From: Sipunculus nudus
Taxonomy: Eukaryota; Annelida; Sipuncula; Golfingiida; Sipunculidae
Length of the DNA stretch: 64,000 nt
Assembly: GCA_026874595.1 (NCBI GenBank)
Contig: CM049307.1
Coordinates: 80,762,643-80,826,642 of the forward strand
Direction of reading: 5' to 3'
Shown here one piece after another: positions 43,870-55,690 of the stretch. The position numbers and the translations under genes were made by a program. Each line of letters opens with the position of its first letter. The stretch's first letter is position 1. The notes under the pieces are model-generated. The model saw nothing but the letters and a program-made list of their open reading frames with translations, was not told where the DNA came from and ran no database searches.

Positions 43870-44400
43870 TGAGATATTTGGGATTTTGTGTGATTTTCAT
43901 CATATATGGCAATATTCAAGGGCAAGGCCACTCTCATAGGTAAAGTCATGACCCCAATTTAAATATACATCATCCCATAATCCATGTCTATGTATGTGCA
44001 TAATATGGAAGAAATCTGTACATTATATTTACTTATATTGCTCACAGTACTGTTAAGTGGCAATGATGGTGGTATTAACTGGCACAAATACAAGAAAAGG
44101 ATAACAGGTGGCGCCACCAGTTTCTGGTACATGACAACACTATCCAAGATCTTCGGCTAAGTTGATCTTTGGATCAATCCATGCAGGAATTCTTGGTATA
44201 TTTAAGAATTTGTGTGTTTTTACCAAACATGGACCTATTCAACGTCAAGGTCACTCTCCTGGTAAAAGTCATGACCTCATTTTAAATAGGCTTCGTCCTC
44301 TCACCCATATCTATGCACAAATACGGTAAAGATCCGTAAAATATTTCTTGAGTTATCGCGTCCAAACGGAATCTCTGCGGCGGCGGCAGAGAAATTGTTA
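43870..44400 (+). repeat. dispersed repeat family, copy 1
   Basis: Aligns over about 530 bp with 55160-55690. Shared landmarks: ACAGTACTGT(C/T)AAGTGGCAAT, ACAAGAAAAGGATAA, AGGTGGCGCCACCAGTT, ATCCAAGATCTTCGG, TTTAAGAATTTGTGT, TTTTAAATAGGCTTCG and a final CTGCGGCG-rich end. Confidence 0.8.
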
Positions 44401-44924
44401 AAATTCAAATATATTCATACAAACCTTATAACAATACTTCCTTAGTATAATATTATAAAGCTAATAAGGTAAAACAAAGCCAATACCACTTCTTGTTACG
44501 CTACCGGAGAGATTTAAATTTACATCATCATGTGTTGAGAATCCCAGAAGAGGTATTGTTTTAATGCCGTGTAACAATTGTCCAGAAAACCTCTATAACC
44601 TTTGTTTGAGTATTAACTTATGCACATGTTCTTTTTATCAATTTACCATGCGTTCATATGGTTCATAAAAAAGTCTGGAGAGGGAATGTAGCCAGGAATA
44701 AATGGTTCAAATTACAGAATTACACTGAATTCGGCGAGCGTTTATGTCGAAACTTGAATATAATAGCCAACACTGCAACACAAGTTTTTATTGCTTAAAC
44801 CTATTGGTGAAACCTAGGCACCGACTTTAATTTAAATGTTTTATTCAAGTCTGTTAGTGCAGTCTCCGGCCCATGTATATTGGTGACCCTTTAGCTAGTA
44901 ATTTAAGCGAAAGAACACGATATA

Positions 44925-45020
44925 ATCACTAGACATCAGGATGATAAAACGCTGGGTTCTCTCCGCTGACGAACCGGGTTCGATCCCTGGGGTAGACAAA
45001 GTATCATTTTTTGTGGTGGT
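44925..45020 (+). repeat. tRNA-derived SINE-like relic
   Basis: GGTTCGATCCC (44978) matches an RNA polymerase III B box. It sits inside a plausible T-arm (CCGGG / CCTGG around TTCGATC), preceded by AAAACGCTGGGTTCTCTCCGC. No acceptor stem closes and the A box is degenerate, so it is not a functional tRNA. A (TC)n tract follows. Confidence 0.45.
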
Positions 45021-45052
45021 GTACCCTAATATAAGGGCCGTATTTAGCTCTT

Positions 45053-45100
<48 letters not shown>
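45053..45100. repeat. (TC)n microsatellite
   Basis: About 48 bp of CT dinucleotides. Confidence 0.9.
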
Positions 45101-45105
<5 letters not shown>

Positions 45106-45437
45106 AGGAAATTAAACTATATTTTTTCTCCTCGTCTGAAAAGCTTAAAGAAATAAAAATCTTATTATCACTGTAAGCAAAATCAGTCATAATGTATATA
45201 GTGTTTCAGGTAGAAACAACAACCGTGAAAAAATTAAAAAATCAGAATATTGACAACGAACTTTATTCGGTTTGTGTATAGTTTTTTGGTTCCGTTTTGA
45301 ATTTATTATAATAACAACGGACTCAGTACAAGATATTGTCAAGCACAGTTGCTTTATCATTCATACCGATCCCAAATGTTTCATAAATATTTTACCTTTA
45401 TAAACCTTACAGTCTTTAACTTTAACCGCTGCCTTAT

Positions 45438-45641
45438 TTATTTTTTACCATAAAGACCTCGGAAAACCTCAATGGGGATGGGACTGAAGTTTTGGTTTTC
45501 CCGCCACTCTTTGATTTGTGGGTAGTTCTCCACTCTGTCCATTAAAGCACCGAGTTTGGGCGTCCTTCCAAAGTCAATGGTGACTTCCCAGCTTTCTATA
45601 AACCGTATCATAACGCACACTGTCAAATCTGCCCAAGTAAG
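45438..45641 (-). CDS. sigma GST coding exon 5
   Basis: 204 bp including stop, after the TTTACACAG acceptor. It begins LTWADLTV (helix N-cap motif) and ends VFRGLYGKK. The AATAAA signal overlaps the stop codon. Confidence 0.92.
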   Translation of the reverse strand, partial: LTWADLTVCVMIRFIESWEVTIDFGRTPKLGALMDRVENYPQIKEWRENQNFSPIPIEVFRGLYGKK

Positions 45642-48600
45642 CTGTGTAAATACAAAACAAGGTAACGATAACAGTAGTGAACGGTCAAACCTAGGGATCT
45701 TGAAAACTGATAAATGTGACAGAAGCGAAACGATTACCGATGGCTCTGGGAAGAATCGATAAAATTGAAAATAAAATAATGAAAAATGAAACACAGTATG
45801 AAAGATGTAGGAGTATTTAATTGCATTTAATTAAATGAAAGTGAAATATTTAGACTTTTTGCTGGCATCATCAACAAAACACGATGAATCTCCATTATCA
45901 CTCATCCATGGCTTTCATGCTTGGCGTTTATTTCTTATATACCCATTTGTCATAAAATATTCATGGTTAATCGGCAATTTTTGATCGAAATGCATGCGAT
46001 AATAATCGATATCATGATAAGGCTGTTGTTGTAATGAACTCATTTTATGTGTCCTAACATTAAAAGCACACAAAAGTAGGATTAATGTAGGAAAAAACGT
46101 TTAAAATAATATTTAAGTAGGTAAATAAAAGGAAAAGTAGGACCAAAACTTAAAGCAGAACAGTCTTATCTATGCTCCTTATTGGTAAACGCAGGTGAGA
46201 TAACAATTATATAACTGTAATAACAGTGATGTAACTGAGATAATATAAGCTTCGTATGCTCTTTTTTGTACTAATACAGTAATCCAATAGCAAATGATGG
46301 TTGATTTAAAATAACACAAGCACACCTTCACAGCAATTACAGGCATATACAATCGTATACATCACAATTAAAAACATATAAAAAGGTATTCATACAGATT
46401 GCATGAATACTGTATATTCATACAGATGGCATGTATACTTAATATTCATACAGATGCCATGCATACTGCATATTCATTCAGATGGCATACATACTTCGTA
46501 ATGTTCGTATTCATACAGATAGAATGAATATTTCATATTCATACAGATGGCAAGCATACTTTATATTCATACTGATTTTATGCAGCCTTCGTATTCATAA
46601 AGATGGCCCGGTACTTTGTACATGTACACATTGTAATCATAAAGATGGTATGCATACTTTGTATTCATACAGATTGCGTGCATACTTTGTACATTTATAC
46701 ATAAAAACCATCACTATGTATACTCACGTCATCTCCAACAAAGAACCCGTCTCCTCCGTTATTTTGTATCAGTATGGCCTCTAATTTGTCCAACATGTCA
46801 GGCAGCTTCTCCTGTTCATACTTTTTCTTTTTATCCTCCTGAAATTTAATAATACTTTGCAACATTATATGATAAACTCGAATCTTAAAAAAGTTGAACC
46901 TTAATCTTAACAAGTGACCCATGGGTTATGACGCTCAGCTGACTGGGAAGATATTCGCAAAAGGAAATTTTATCATCTGAATGGTAGTTTATACCCATTC
47001 AACTGAAGCATCAAATAGATTAACCAACAGCCCAAGATTGTGTATGTATTTATATATCTCAAAAATAGAGAAAAAATGTGTAAACTTAAAAAAAAATACA
47101 GGTGGCACCACCAGTCTGCAGAAACTAATAAAAACACTTAATGGTCAATATCCATGTAAAGAATCATGGTGATCTCTGCATTAGTTATTCAGATAGTTCA
47201 GCTTTTGTATCAAATTTTCCATTATTCTGAGGAATACTTCGGAGTCCTATAGCTTAGGATATGGGTAACAGAGACCTAATTTCAGGTTTCCACAGACAAT
47301 TTTCATGGGCCTCCTTGCATGACAAGAATGAAGATTCTAGGTCCAGTTGTTACAATTTGTACCCTGTTGACAGATAACCACATCTTAAAAGGTCTCAAAA
47401 ATAGAGAAAAAAAAATCGTAAAAATTTGAAAAAAAATAGAGGTGGTGCACCCAGTCTGAAGAAACTGATGAAAAACCTCATGATCAATATGTATGCCAAA
47501 AATTATGACCACCAGTGTTGTATTGATTGAGATGTTGCAGTTTTTGTATCAAATTTTTCATTATTCTTGGGGGTATTTTGGAGCCTTACAGCTTAAAGGA
47601 TATGGATAAGAGAGATAACCTTATTTCAGGTTTCAATAGAGACTTTTCATGGGTCTCCCTGTGTGCCAAGAATGAAGATTCTAGGTCCAGTTGTTATGAT
47701 TTGTGCCCTGTTTACAGATAATCATATCTTTAAAGGTCTCAAAAATAGAGAAAATAATTCTTTAAAAAAAACGAAAAAAAAATACAGGTGGTGCCACCAG
47801 TCTGTAGAAACTGATGAAACACTCCATGATCAATATCCATGCAAACAATTTTGGTGATATCTGCATTAGTTGTTCAGATATTTCAGATTTTGTATCAAAT
47901 TTCCCATTATTCTGAGCTGTACCTTGAGTGCCATAGCTCAAATGATATGGGTAACAGAGACCTAATTTCAGGTTTCCAAGGAGACTTTTCATGGGTCTCC
48001 CTATGTGTCAAGAATGAAGATTCTAGTTCTAGTCGTTACGATTTGTACCCTGTTGACCGATAACTACATCCTTAAAGGTCTCAAAAATAGAGAAAAAATT
48101 GTAAAAATTTAAAAAAATACAGGTTGCGCCACCAGTCTGCAGGAACTGATGGAACATATCTTGATCAATATGTCTGCCAAAAATCATGACCATCAGTGTT
48201 GTATTTATTGAGATGTTGCAGTTTTTTTGTAAAATTTTTCATTATTCTGGGGGGTAATTGGGAGCCCCAGAGCTAAAAGGATATGGGTAACAGAGACCTT
48301 ATTTCAGGTTTCCATGGACACTTTTCATAGGTCTCTCACTGTGTCAAGAATGAGGATTCTAGATCCGGTCTTTACGATTTGTTCCCTGTTAACAGATGTT
48401 CAAATTTTTAAAGGTCTCAAAAATAGAGAAAACATTCCGTAAAAAAATCGAAAAATACAGGTGCCGCCACCAGTCTGCAGAAGTGATGAAACATCATATG
48501 ATCAATATGTATGCCAAAAATCATGACCATCAGTGATGTAGTTAATGAGATATTGAAGTTTTTGTATGAAATCTTTGATTTTTCTGGGGGTACTTTGGGG

Positions 48601-51600
48601 CCCCATAGCTTAGAGGATATGGGTAACAGAGACCTTATTTCAGGTTTCAATGCAGACTTTTCATAGGTCTCTCAGTGTGTCAAAAATGATGATTCTAGGT
48701 CCAGTCTTAACGATTTGTGCCTGGTTAACGGACGGAAAGACCGACGACGGACAAAGAGTGATCGCTATAGCTCAGACGACTTACAGTCAGCTGAGCTAAA
48801 CACTTAGAATTATAAACTTATGTAAATGATTTTCGGGAAAAATATTCTGTATATCCCCACCAGTGCTATATTTATGTCTAAAAATTGAAGGTTAAGATAC
48901 ATTTTAGATGGTATAGTGGTATGCAAAGATGTTCCTTTAAATGTTAAGAGCGAGCAAGCTTGTGTATTGCCAACTTATCACTGTAGGTATCTCCCGGAAA
49001 CTGACACGTACGGCGGAATATTATGACACCGGGTAAAATAAAACGTAATCTTGTGCCCCGATAGACGTATCTCAGTGCCAGCTCTTATCACTTAAGCCGT
49101 AATGTAGTTATACAATTTGCCGCGAGGTGAAAGTACCTGTTCTATGCGTTGCAACACAGCAAGAGCATGTTTGATGGCTCTGTTAGTGGGAGGAATAAAG
49201 TTTTAACCATTGCTTCGACTGGGCCAGTCTAGTAACCTTAATGTCACGTTAAGTTTACGTCAGGTACACAGAGCTAATAGAGCGCTGCTGAGTGAGTAGT
49301 GTACATAGCTTCTGTAATAAAACAAACTTATAACTTCAATATCATAAAAGGGTACTTCGTGTATTCTAATATCATACCTGGATTTCAAATCCGTTTTCTC
49401 CAAAGACAGTGGGAAAGAATGGTTTCAAGACATCCTCCGCACAGTCGACGATCATATCTGCTCGGAGTTTATCCAACGGCGTTTTGCCGGCATAACCTGG
49501 TTAATGGAAATAAGTTTACTAAATTACCTGTTACATAGAAAGTTACGCGCATTTGAGATAGCTGCCATACCATTATACTATTAACCGCTACTATTCTATA
49601 TTGGCATGTAGTTATTGTGGTATATGACCCCAAAACGTGTTGATTAAATTCAAATCGACTATCCTTGATTCAAAATGTTCTGCCGCGTGGTCACCTACAA
49701 AATGTTGGGCAATAGTATTTCCGACGCGACCTGTGAGAAGGGAATCCCTTAAAAAAGGTTAGGGTTGTTGAAAGAAAGGACCCCCCCCCCCCCCCTTCTG
49801 GATCCGCTTCTCACAGATCGCGTCGGAAACACTATTGCCCAATATTTTATAGGTGACCACGCGACAGAACATTTTGAATCATCTGAGCTATAGCGAACAA
49901 ATTTTGTCCGTCGTCCATCTGGTCGTTCGGTTGTCCTTAACAAGGCACAATTCGTAACCGCTGGAAATAGAAACTTATAACTCAAAAGCCATCGAGGTCC
50001 ACAGGAAATCTACGAGGAAACCAGACATTAGGTCACTGCGACATATATCCTTCGAGCTTTGGGCTCTTAAAAATACACATAAGCTCGAGTTTCTGAATAA
50101 CTAATGCATTGATTGCCTTGATTCTTTCCATGCATCTTTATCATGCAGAGTTTCATGAGTTCCTGAAGACTGGTGGCGCCATCTGTATTTCATTATTTTT
50201 ACACAAATTTTTCCCTATTTCTGAGGACTTCATCTCAGGCAGTCTCCCTGTTAACAAGCCAAAAATAATAACTGTTAGACCTAGAAATATTTAACTGTAC
50301 ATCTAGAAAGTTCCTGAGCAAATCTCCTTGGAAACCCGAAATTAGGTTTTGGTGACCTATATTTTGCGAAAAACGGGCCGATTTTGAGAGTATATCTTTG
50401 TAATATCTTTCAACATGACATTCTTGGAGGTCAAGGGTAAATCTTTTGAAAATCTCTAAAAGATTTCTTGTGAACCTGAAATAATGTCACTATTGTCCCG
50501 ACGCGACTGTGTAAAGAACATAATTTTAACACTCTATTAGACATATGGGCACTTAGTGTAACAGTTGGACGAAGAAACTGCTAACTTGGCATCAAGGGAG
50601 TTCCTGGTAAAATCTTCTTAGACAGCCTAAATAAGGTCACTGTAACCTATTTCTAAGGACTATTGGCAAAATGCAAGATTTTGAGCACTCTGGAAGTCAT
50701 TTTACCCAATGTTCCAGAATCCTTGGATTCAGCTTAGCTTCATGCCCCGTGGGCCACTTGTTTAGTTTTTGTCATTAGTTATCCTAGGTTGGACCCCTCC
50801 CTTTCCTAAATCCCGGATTTCTACCCTACCATGTCATGACGGTTTTCTTGATTTATAATTCATTTGACAGGAGCCCCACCTATATGGGAAAATATAACTA
50901 ATACTATGGGACAATAAGAGATACACTAAATGGTGTGACTTACCGAATTGATTGGCCAAGTAACGGTTGATAGAATGACTTTGGCAATATTTGACGCCGT
51001 CCACTTCCAGAACGGGGAACTGTCCAAACGGACTATCTGTAATAGGAGGACACAGCCTTAAGTGATGGTACATGGAATTGAATATGAATGTTGCGGGTTT
51101 TTATTTACCATTAATTGTGCTATCTATTGGACAAACAATACTAGATGTTCAACTACAACTAGCGTTTACCTATAAAAAAAAAAGAGAAACTGTGTTCGAA
51201 AACATGATGGTGCTTAGGGGAAGAGCCACTTTATCAACGCTCATTTCTACGTTTTAAATTATTATTTTCAATCCACATGTAATGATTGAAGAACAAGTTT
51301 TTTTTACCAGTCCATATTAAACGGTACTTCTGCCTAAAATACCAACCTGTCAACTCGTTTTGTAAGTACGTATTTCACGTTTACATTTACATCAAGACAA
51401 CTGAAGTCCGTACCACCGTAGAACTTCGTTTATCCGACAAGTTTGGGGAACCGGGTTTTATTCGGATAATCGATCGTTCGGATAAAGGATTGCGCACGAT
51501 TCATCATGACTGCCCTTCGCCCGGTGAGCATAACACATATAATCACCGACAAGATTTTTTTTACAATGTAATCATTTTATTATCATTCATATATCATCAA

Positions 51601-52271
51601 TCATTTTATCATGTAAATACATGCTAATTGATCCTGGAAAATCATTGCCTTCAACTAATTCAGGCCCAATACAATAACTTCATGAGGTGATAGAAAGTTA
51701 TGGGTTGAGAATTAAAGTTTGCAAAAGAATAGGCAGTGGCTAAAAATGACAGTTTAAGCAGGAGCTTACTGTATACTAAATGCATCATTACACTTTTTTT
51801 GTATAAATATTTTTGTTGTTGAAAGCCCCTCCATTTTCTAATGATACCTTAAATATATGTACACCTGCAGAATTTCATTCTGATTTCGGTGACTGGGAGG
51901 TATCACACGCTTATTTTATGTTCTGGTGTTAAACAGGCCCGGTGACTTCCGCACCTGCGGGCCCTGGGCTTCTAATCGTCAACATTGCTTGGTCAAGTAG
52001 GGCCCTGAATGCATGAAAGGTGCTGGTTTATGTTCACATTTGAAGTGTTTTACTTGAGTGCCTCAAATGTTAAAAGAGAGTGACTGCCCATTGTTGGAAC
52101 CCCCGAAAGCCGCACTTGGTTATGATAATCATACGTACTAGGTTTCTCATTCTTCAGTTCGGGAATATCAAACCTGTAGTCCTCGTATTCCTGTCCCCCG
52201 AGATGGAAGAGCATGCGAGACACCTCCCCGCGGGCCTTCAGGTTCAGGTAGCTCAACTTGTATTTCACCAT
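45438..52271 (-). CDS. sigma-class glutathione S-transferase, five coding exons
   Basis: Exons on the minus strand: 52271-52139, 51036-50944, 49496-49378, 46838-46728, 45641-45438. They join in phase to 219 codons plus stop. The protein conjugates glutathione to electrophiles. Sigma members include prostaglandin-D synthases and cephalopod S-crystallins. The thioredoxin-fold N-domain has the catalytic Tyr8 in the KYKLSYLNLKARGE start, cis-Pro52 in FPVLEVDG, and the glutathione-binding QSHSINRYLA (63-72). The helical C-domain follows (from about 77), with the N-cap motif LTWADL at 153-158. All introns are GT-AG. The start MVKYKL is chosen because a TTCAG acceptor lies 9 nt upstream, implying a 5' UTR intron. 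The AATAAA at 45437-45442 overlaps the stop. It is intact and presumably cytosolic. The exact substrate is unknown. Confidence 0.92.
46380..46700. repeat. 32-bp minisatellite in GST intron 4
   Basis: About nine imperfect units of the form ATTCATACAGATGGCATGCA followed by TACTTTGT. It ends about 30 bp before coding exon 4. Confidence 0.8.
46728..46838 (-). CDS. sigma GST coding exon 4
   Basis: 111 bp, 37 whole codons, between AATTTCAG and GAC|GTGAGT. It encodes EDKKKKYEQEKLPDMLDKLE then the GGDGFFVGDD turn. Confidence 0.92.
47090..48720 (+). repeat. five-unit tandem array, about 337 bp period, in GST intron 3
   Basis: Unit starts are marked by AATACAGGTGGCACCACCAGTC near 47096 and variants near 47435, 47780, 48115 and 48455. 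Each unit carries GATCAATATGTATGCCAAA, a TTTCAGGTTTCCA block, GAATGAAGATTCTAGGTCC and a TAACAGATAACC / AAAGGTCTCAAAAATAGAG end. The last unit runs into the tail described next. Confidence 0.88.
48710..48805 (+). repeat. conserved repeat tail (GACGGACAAAG ... CAGCTGAGCT)
   Basis: ACGATTTGTGCC, GGACGGAAAGACC, GACGGACAAAGAGTGATCGC, TATAGCTCA and AGTCAGCTGAGCT. Related tails occur at 49880-49965 (inverted) and 57885-58005. Confidence 0.75.
49378..49496 (-). CDS. sigma GST coding exon 3
   Basis: 119 bp from AACCAG|GTTATG (a phase-completing GT, then TAT) to ATCCAG|GTATGA. It encodes YAGKTPLDKLRADMIVDC and the AEDVLKPFFPTVFGENGFEIQ helix region of the C-terminal domain. Confidence 0.9.
49670..49880. 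repeat. 71-bp inverted repeat with 65-bp spacer (palindromic MITE-like)
   Basis: The arm from about 49670 to 49740 (TCAAAATGTTCTGCCGCGTG ... CGACGCGACCTGTGAGAAG) is complementary to about 49807-49879, with a few mismatches. The spacer holds a poly-C run at 49781-49796. It lies in GST intron 2. Confidence 0.85.
49880..50340 (-). repeat. inverted copy of the conserved-tail dispersed repeat
   Basis: GAGCTATAGCGAACAAATTT, GTCCGTCGTCC and AAGGCACAATTCGTAACC are the reverse complement of the tail at 48710-48805. Further in, GGAAACCAGACATTAGGTCAC mirrors the TTTCAGGTTTCC block. A GGTGGCGCCATC site lies near 50172. Confidence 0.6.
50944..51036 (-). CDS. sigma GST coding exon 2
   Basis: 93 bp between CTATTACAG and TTCG|GTAAGT. 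It encodes SPFGQFPVLEVDG with the cis-proline, and the QSHSINRYLANQF glutathione-binding helix. The decayed block at 10242-10321 is its relative. Confidence 0.93.
51409..51500 (+). mobile_element. pogo/Tigger-like terminal fragment
   Basis: The GTAGAACTTCGTTTATCCGA start and the repeated ATTCGGATAATCG and GTTCGGATAAA motifs resemble pogo-superfamily terminal repeats. No transposase frame or second end was found. It lies in GST intron 1. Confidence 0.35.
52139..52271 (-). CDS. sigma GST coding exon 1
   Basis: 133 bp, residues 1-44 plus one base. It contains catalytic Tyr8 and the VSRMLFHLGG helix. The donor is CCTA|GTACGT. The upstream ATG at 52289 is in frame but lies on the intron side of the acceptor at 52281, so I exclude it. 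Confidence 0.9.
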
Positions 52272-52567
52272 GTTGATTTTCTGAATCATTTAAAATAATA
52301 AAATAATAATCTGTAACATGTAAATAATATAATAATTTATGAGTCCTAAAGGAGTGAGTCCTAAGGGGGTAAATTTCCATATCTTTCTCTTAATTCTGTG
52401 GAAATGTCTACATTATTTGGAGAATATGCCCAAGGGTTTGTCACTACGCCATCTACCAGAAACAACGCCAGAGAACTCTGCTTATTAGAACACGGCCTAC
52501 GGAACACCCGCCCCCAATGCAGAAATTTGTAATATGCTAGTTACTGATGACCTACATAAAGCAAAAC

Positions 52568-52568
<1 letters not shown>

Positions 52569-52651
<83 letters not shown>

Positions 52652-52655
52652 ACTG
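52569..52655. repeat. (TA)n(TAA)n microsatellite
   Basis: About 55 bp of TA followed by TAA repeats. It lies upstream of the first coding exon of GST, inside the putative 5' UTR intron. Confidence 0.9.
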
Positions 52656-52659
52656 AAGG

Positions 52660-53640
52660 CCCAGGATGAAGAGTGAAGCAATAACAAAGCCGGTCACTAT
52701 AGGTCCGAGACAAACTGCAAAATACGCAGCGGTCATATTTCACTCGTTGTAATCTATTTCATTTTTATTTTTGTGGAATGAAATTGATCAGTTGCAATGG
52801 TATGAGACAAATGTGTATAAGGAGTGTCAAGTCCGAACTCCTTGGCCGGATACTTGAATATAGCCCCTGAATGCATCACATTTAAAACGTGTAAATGAAA
52901 AAAAAACGCTTGTAAAATCGGTGTTATTGCTATACGAGGAGGGCATGCAGTTATCCTCGTTCATGTGGTGGTGTGTCTTTTGTTTACAACATAACTCACC
53001 CAATCAGTGACGAAATCTTATGAAATTGTCAAGGTATTTCGGGAGTGGGGCAGTGAAGAATCGATAAGATGTTGGTGTGGATCCGGCACATGATCCGTAC
53101 TCAAGGTCGTCATAAAGGAATGTTCACAAATGCACAGTACATAAGCACAAATGAAGCTTGGAATATGGGCCGAATAAGTGAATGGAAACACGGTTTTGTC
53201 AGCATCCAACAAAAGAGACACCCATTCCATTCCTAAAACTGCAGGTTTCTAGTGTCACTGTGTGTGTTATAGTAGGTTGTGCAGCATATCAGAGTACACT
53301 GACACATATCTGGACTGACACATATCAGGAAGAAAGGTTGCCGACGTTCAAGCGGAATATATGACGTTTTAGAAGATAAGGGCGACAACCCTTGACAAGG
53401 CGCTGTGATAACCCTATCAGCATGTGTAGCTCACGATATATATTGTCATCAGGGGCGGATTCGGAGTGGGTGCCAGTTTCAAGCTAAACAAGTGACTCAG
53501 GGGTCATGACGCTCAGCTGCCAAGCATGACCTGTGACATCATGGGCTGCGATTCTCAACTAATAAAATTGTTGCAGAACCTATATGCCAATTTTGTTTAA
53601 ACTTTCTACATTGCCATAAATTCTTATCATATATGTCTGG
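52660..53640. other. no gene recognised
   Basis: Short frames only, without domains. It lies within the proposed long 5' UTR intron of GST if the distal first exon is real. Confidence 0.4.
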
Positions 53641-53650
53641 TTAAAACATA

Positions 53651-53790
53651 GCGAACTAGATATTTCTTGGCACCGCAGGTGCCAGATTATCCCAAGACAT
53701 AGTAGCCCCCCCCCTTAAGAATAGGCCCCCATTTTTAGCAGCATATACTGACACTTGGCAAGCAATTATTGTTTCTTCCATCTATCAATC
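53651..53790 (+). repeat. dispersed repeat related to 42955-43125
   Basis: CTAGATATTTCTTGGCACCG, a poly-C run, AAGAATAGGCCCCCA, ATATACTGACACTTGGCAAG and TTTCTTCCATCTATC. Confidence 0.8.
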
Positions 53791-53799
53791 CACAATCTT

Positions 53800-55090
53800 T
53801 TTGAAGATGTTCTGTGACCTTGACCTTTGACCTCATGACCCAAAAATCAATTGGGGTCTCGCTTTTTCAATGGGACATATATAAGTCAAGTTTGAAATCT
53901 TTACATCAATAAAAGCATTGTAAACCTGGAGCAAGTTGACGACAAAACAAAAGTTACATGGCTCCTGAGAGGGAAAATGTTAACTGAAACATGTAACTTT
54001 ATTGTTGATACGAAGAGATTTTATGCTGATATACAGAACTAATATGCCAGGTTTTTCATACTTGTTGAACAATTGTTATTGTGATCAATATGTTTACTAA
54101 GGTTCTTAGCGTACTATGTGTTGCATATTATTTTGCATTATCGTTTACCATTGTATGTTTGAGTTTAAATTCATTCATATATATTATTATTACTATTATT
54201 ACTATTTGTATCTTATTTATATATGTCCGTGGAGATCACCTAGTGGTCCATGTGTACCGTGTGTTATCCACGTAAAAATAAATAAAGGTTATATAAAAGC
54301 AGGAATTATCATCCAGCAACTAATTTTTGGACAGATGGCTCCTGTGACTTTCACTTTTGACCTTGTGACCTCACAATTGACAGGCGTCTTCCTCTATTGG
54401 CAGGGGAACTGTATGTGCAAGATGAAATGTCTGAGATGTTTGGCTGAAAATGCATCCACATCTTTTTGAAGATGTGTCCTGTGACCTTGACCTTTGACCT
54501 CATGATCCCAAAATCAATTCGGGTCTTGCTTTTCCAATGGGACATATACAAGTCAAGTTTGAAATCCATACATCAATAAAAGCAGGCATTATCATCCAGA
54601 AACTAATTTTTGGACAGATGGCTCCTGTGACCTTCACCTTTGACCTTGTGACCTCAAAATTGATAGGGGTCTTCCACTCTTGGCAGGTGATCTATATGTG
54701 CAAGATGAAAGGTCTGAGATGAAATGTTTGGCTGAAAATGCATCCACAATCTTTTTAAAGATGTGTCCTGTGACCTTGACCTTTGACCTCATGACCCCAA
54801 AATCAAGAGTCTTGCTTTTTCAATGGGAAATATATAAGTCAAGTTTGAAATCAATACATCAATAAAAGCAGGAATTATCAACCAGAAACTAATTTTTTGA
54901 CATTTAGCTCCTGTGGCCTTGACTTTTGTTCTTGTGACCCCAAAATTGATATTGATCATCCACTATTGGCAAGTGAGCTATATATTCAAGATGAAAGACC
55001 TTGAAAGTTTGGCTTAAAATGCATCCACAGTATCTTGTAAGATGCAAGTCCAGTGACCTTGACCTTGGACCTCATGACCCTAGAACCTAT
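53800..55090 (+). repeat. degenerate tandem repeat rich in TGACCT half-sites
   Basis: Repeating block: GTGACCTTGACCTTTGACCT, then CATGACCCCAAAATCAAT, ATATAAGTCAAGTTTGAAAT and ACATCAATAAAAGCAGG. Copies lie near 53815, 54350, 54480, 54640, 54770, 54915 and 55060. The period is about 290 bp with a half-period element. Open frames here are repeat by-products. Confidence 0.8.
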
Positions 55091-55159
55091 AGGGTTCTTA
55101 CTTTAGTAGTGGGCCATATATAAGTCACGTTTGAAATCCATATGGCTATCAACACTGGA

Positions 55160-55690
55160 GATATCATAAGAGGTGTGTGATTTTCACCAAATATGGACAC
55201 ATTAAAGGTCAAGGCCACTCTCATGGTAAAGGTCATGACCCAAATGTAAACAGACCTCATCCCATAGCCCATCTCTCTACATGTGCATAATATGAAAGAA
55301 ATCTGTCCATTAGTTTTGACTTATAATGCTTACAGTACTGTCAAGTGGCAATTATGGGGGTATAAAAAGGCGTAAAAACAAGAAAAGGATAATAGGTGGC
55401 GCCACCAGTTACCGGTATATCACAAGGCTATCCAAGATCTTCGGTCACCTTAATTTTTAGACCAGTCAATGCAAGCTTACTTGAGATATTTAAGAATTTG
55501 TGTTATTTTCAGCAATAATGGACCTATTCAAGGTCAAGGTCATTCTCCTAGCAATGGTCATGACCCCATTTTAAATAGGCTTCGGCCCCTTACCTATATC
55601 TATACAAATGTAAAGTTTGAAAAAAATCAGTGAAATATTTTTTGAGTTATCCCACTCACAAGGTTTTTCTGCGGCGCCGGCGGCGGCGGG
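55160..55690 (+). repeat. dispersed repeat family, copy 2
   Basis: Partner of 43870-44400, including AGGTGGCGCCACCAGTT and the CTGCGGCGCCGGCGG end. Confidence 0.8.

Noticed and set aside
44941-45012. Possible tRNA gene
   Set aside because: Only the T-arm and B box are convincing; the acceptor stem does not close and the A box is degenerate, so it is better read as a SINE relic.
47090-48720. CRISPR-like or satellite origin for the regular array
   Set aside because: Units are contiguous 337-bp tandem copies without short repeat/spacer alternation, in a eukaryotic intron.
52272-52289. Upstream in-frame ATG giving a six-residue longer GST N-terminus
   Set aside because: A TTCAG splice acceptor falls between that ATG and MVKYKL, and sigma GSTs normally begin at the equivalent of MVKYKL.
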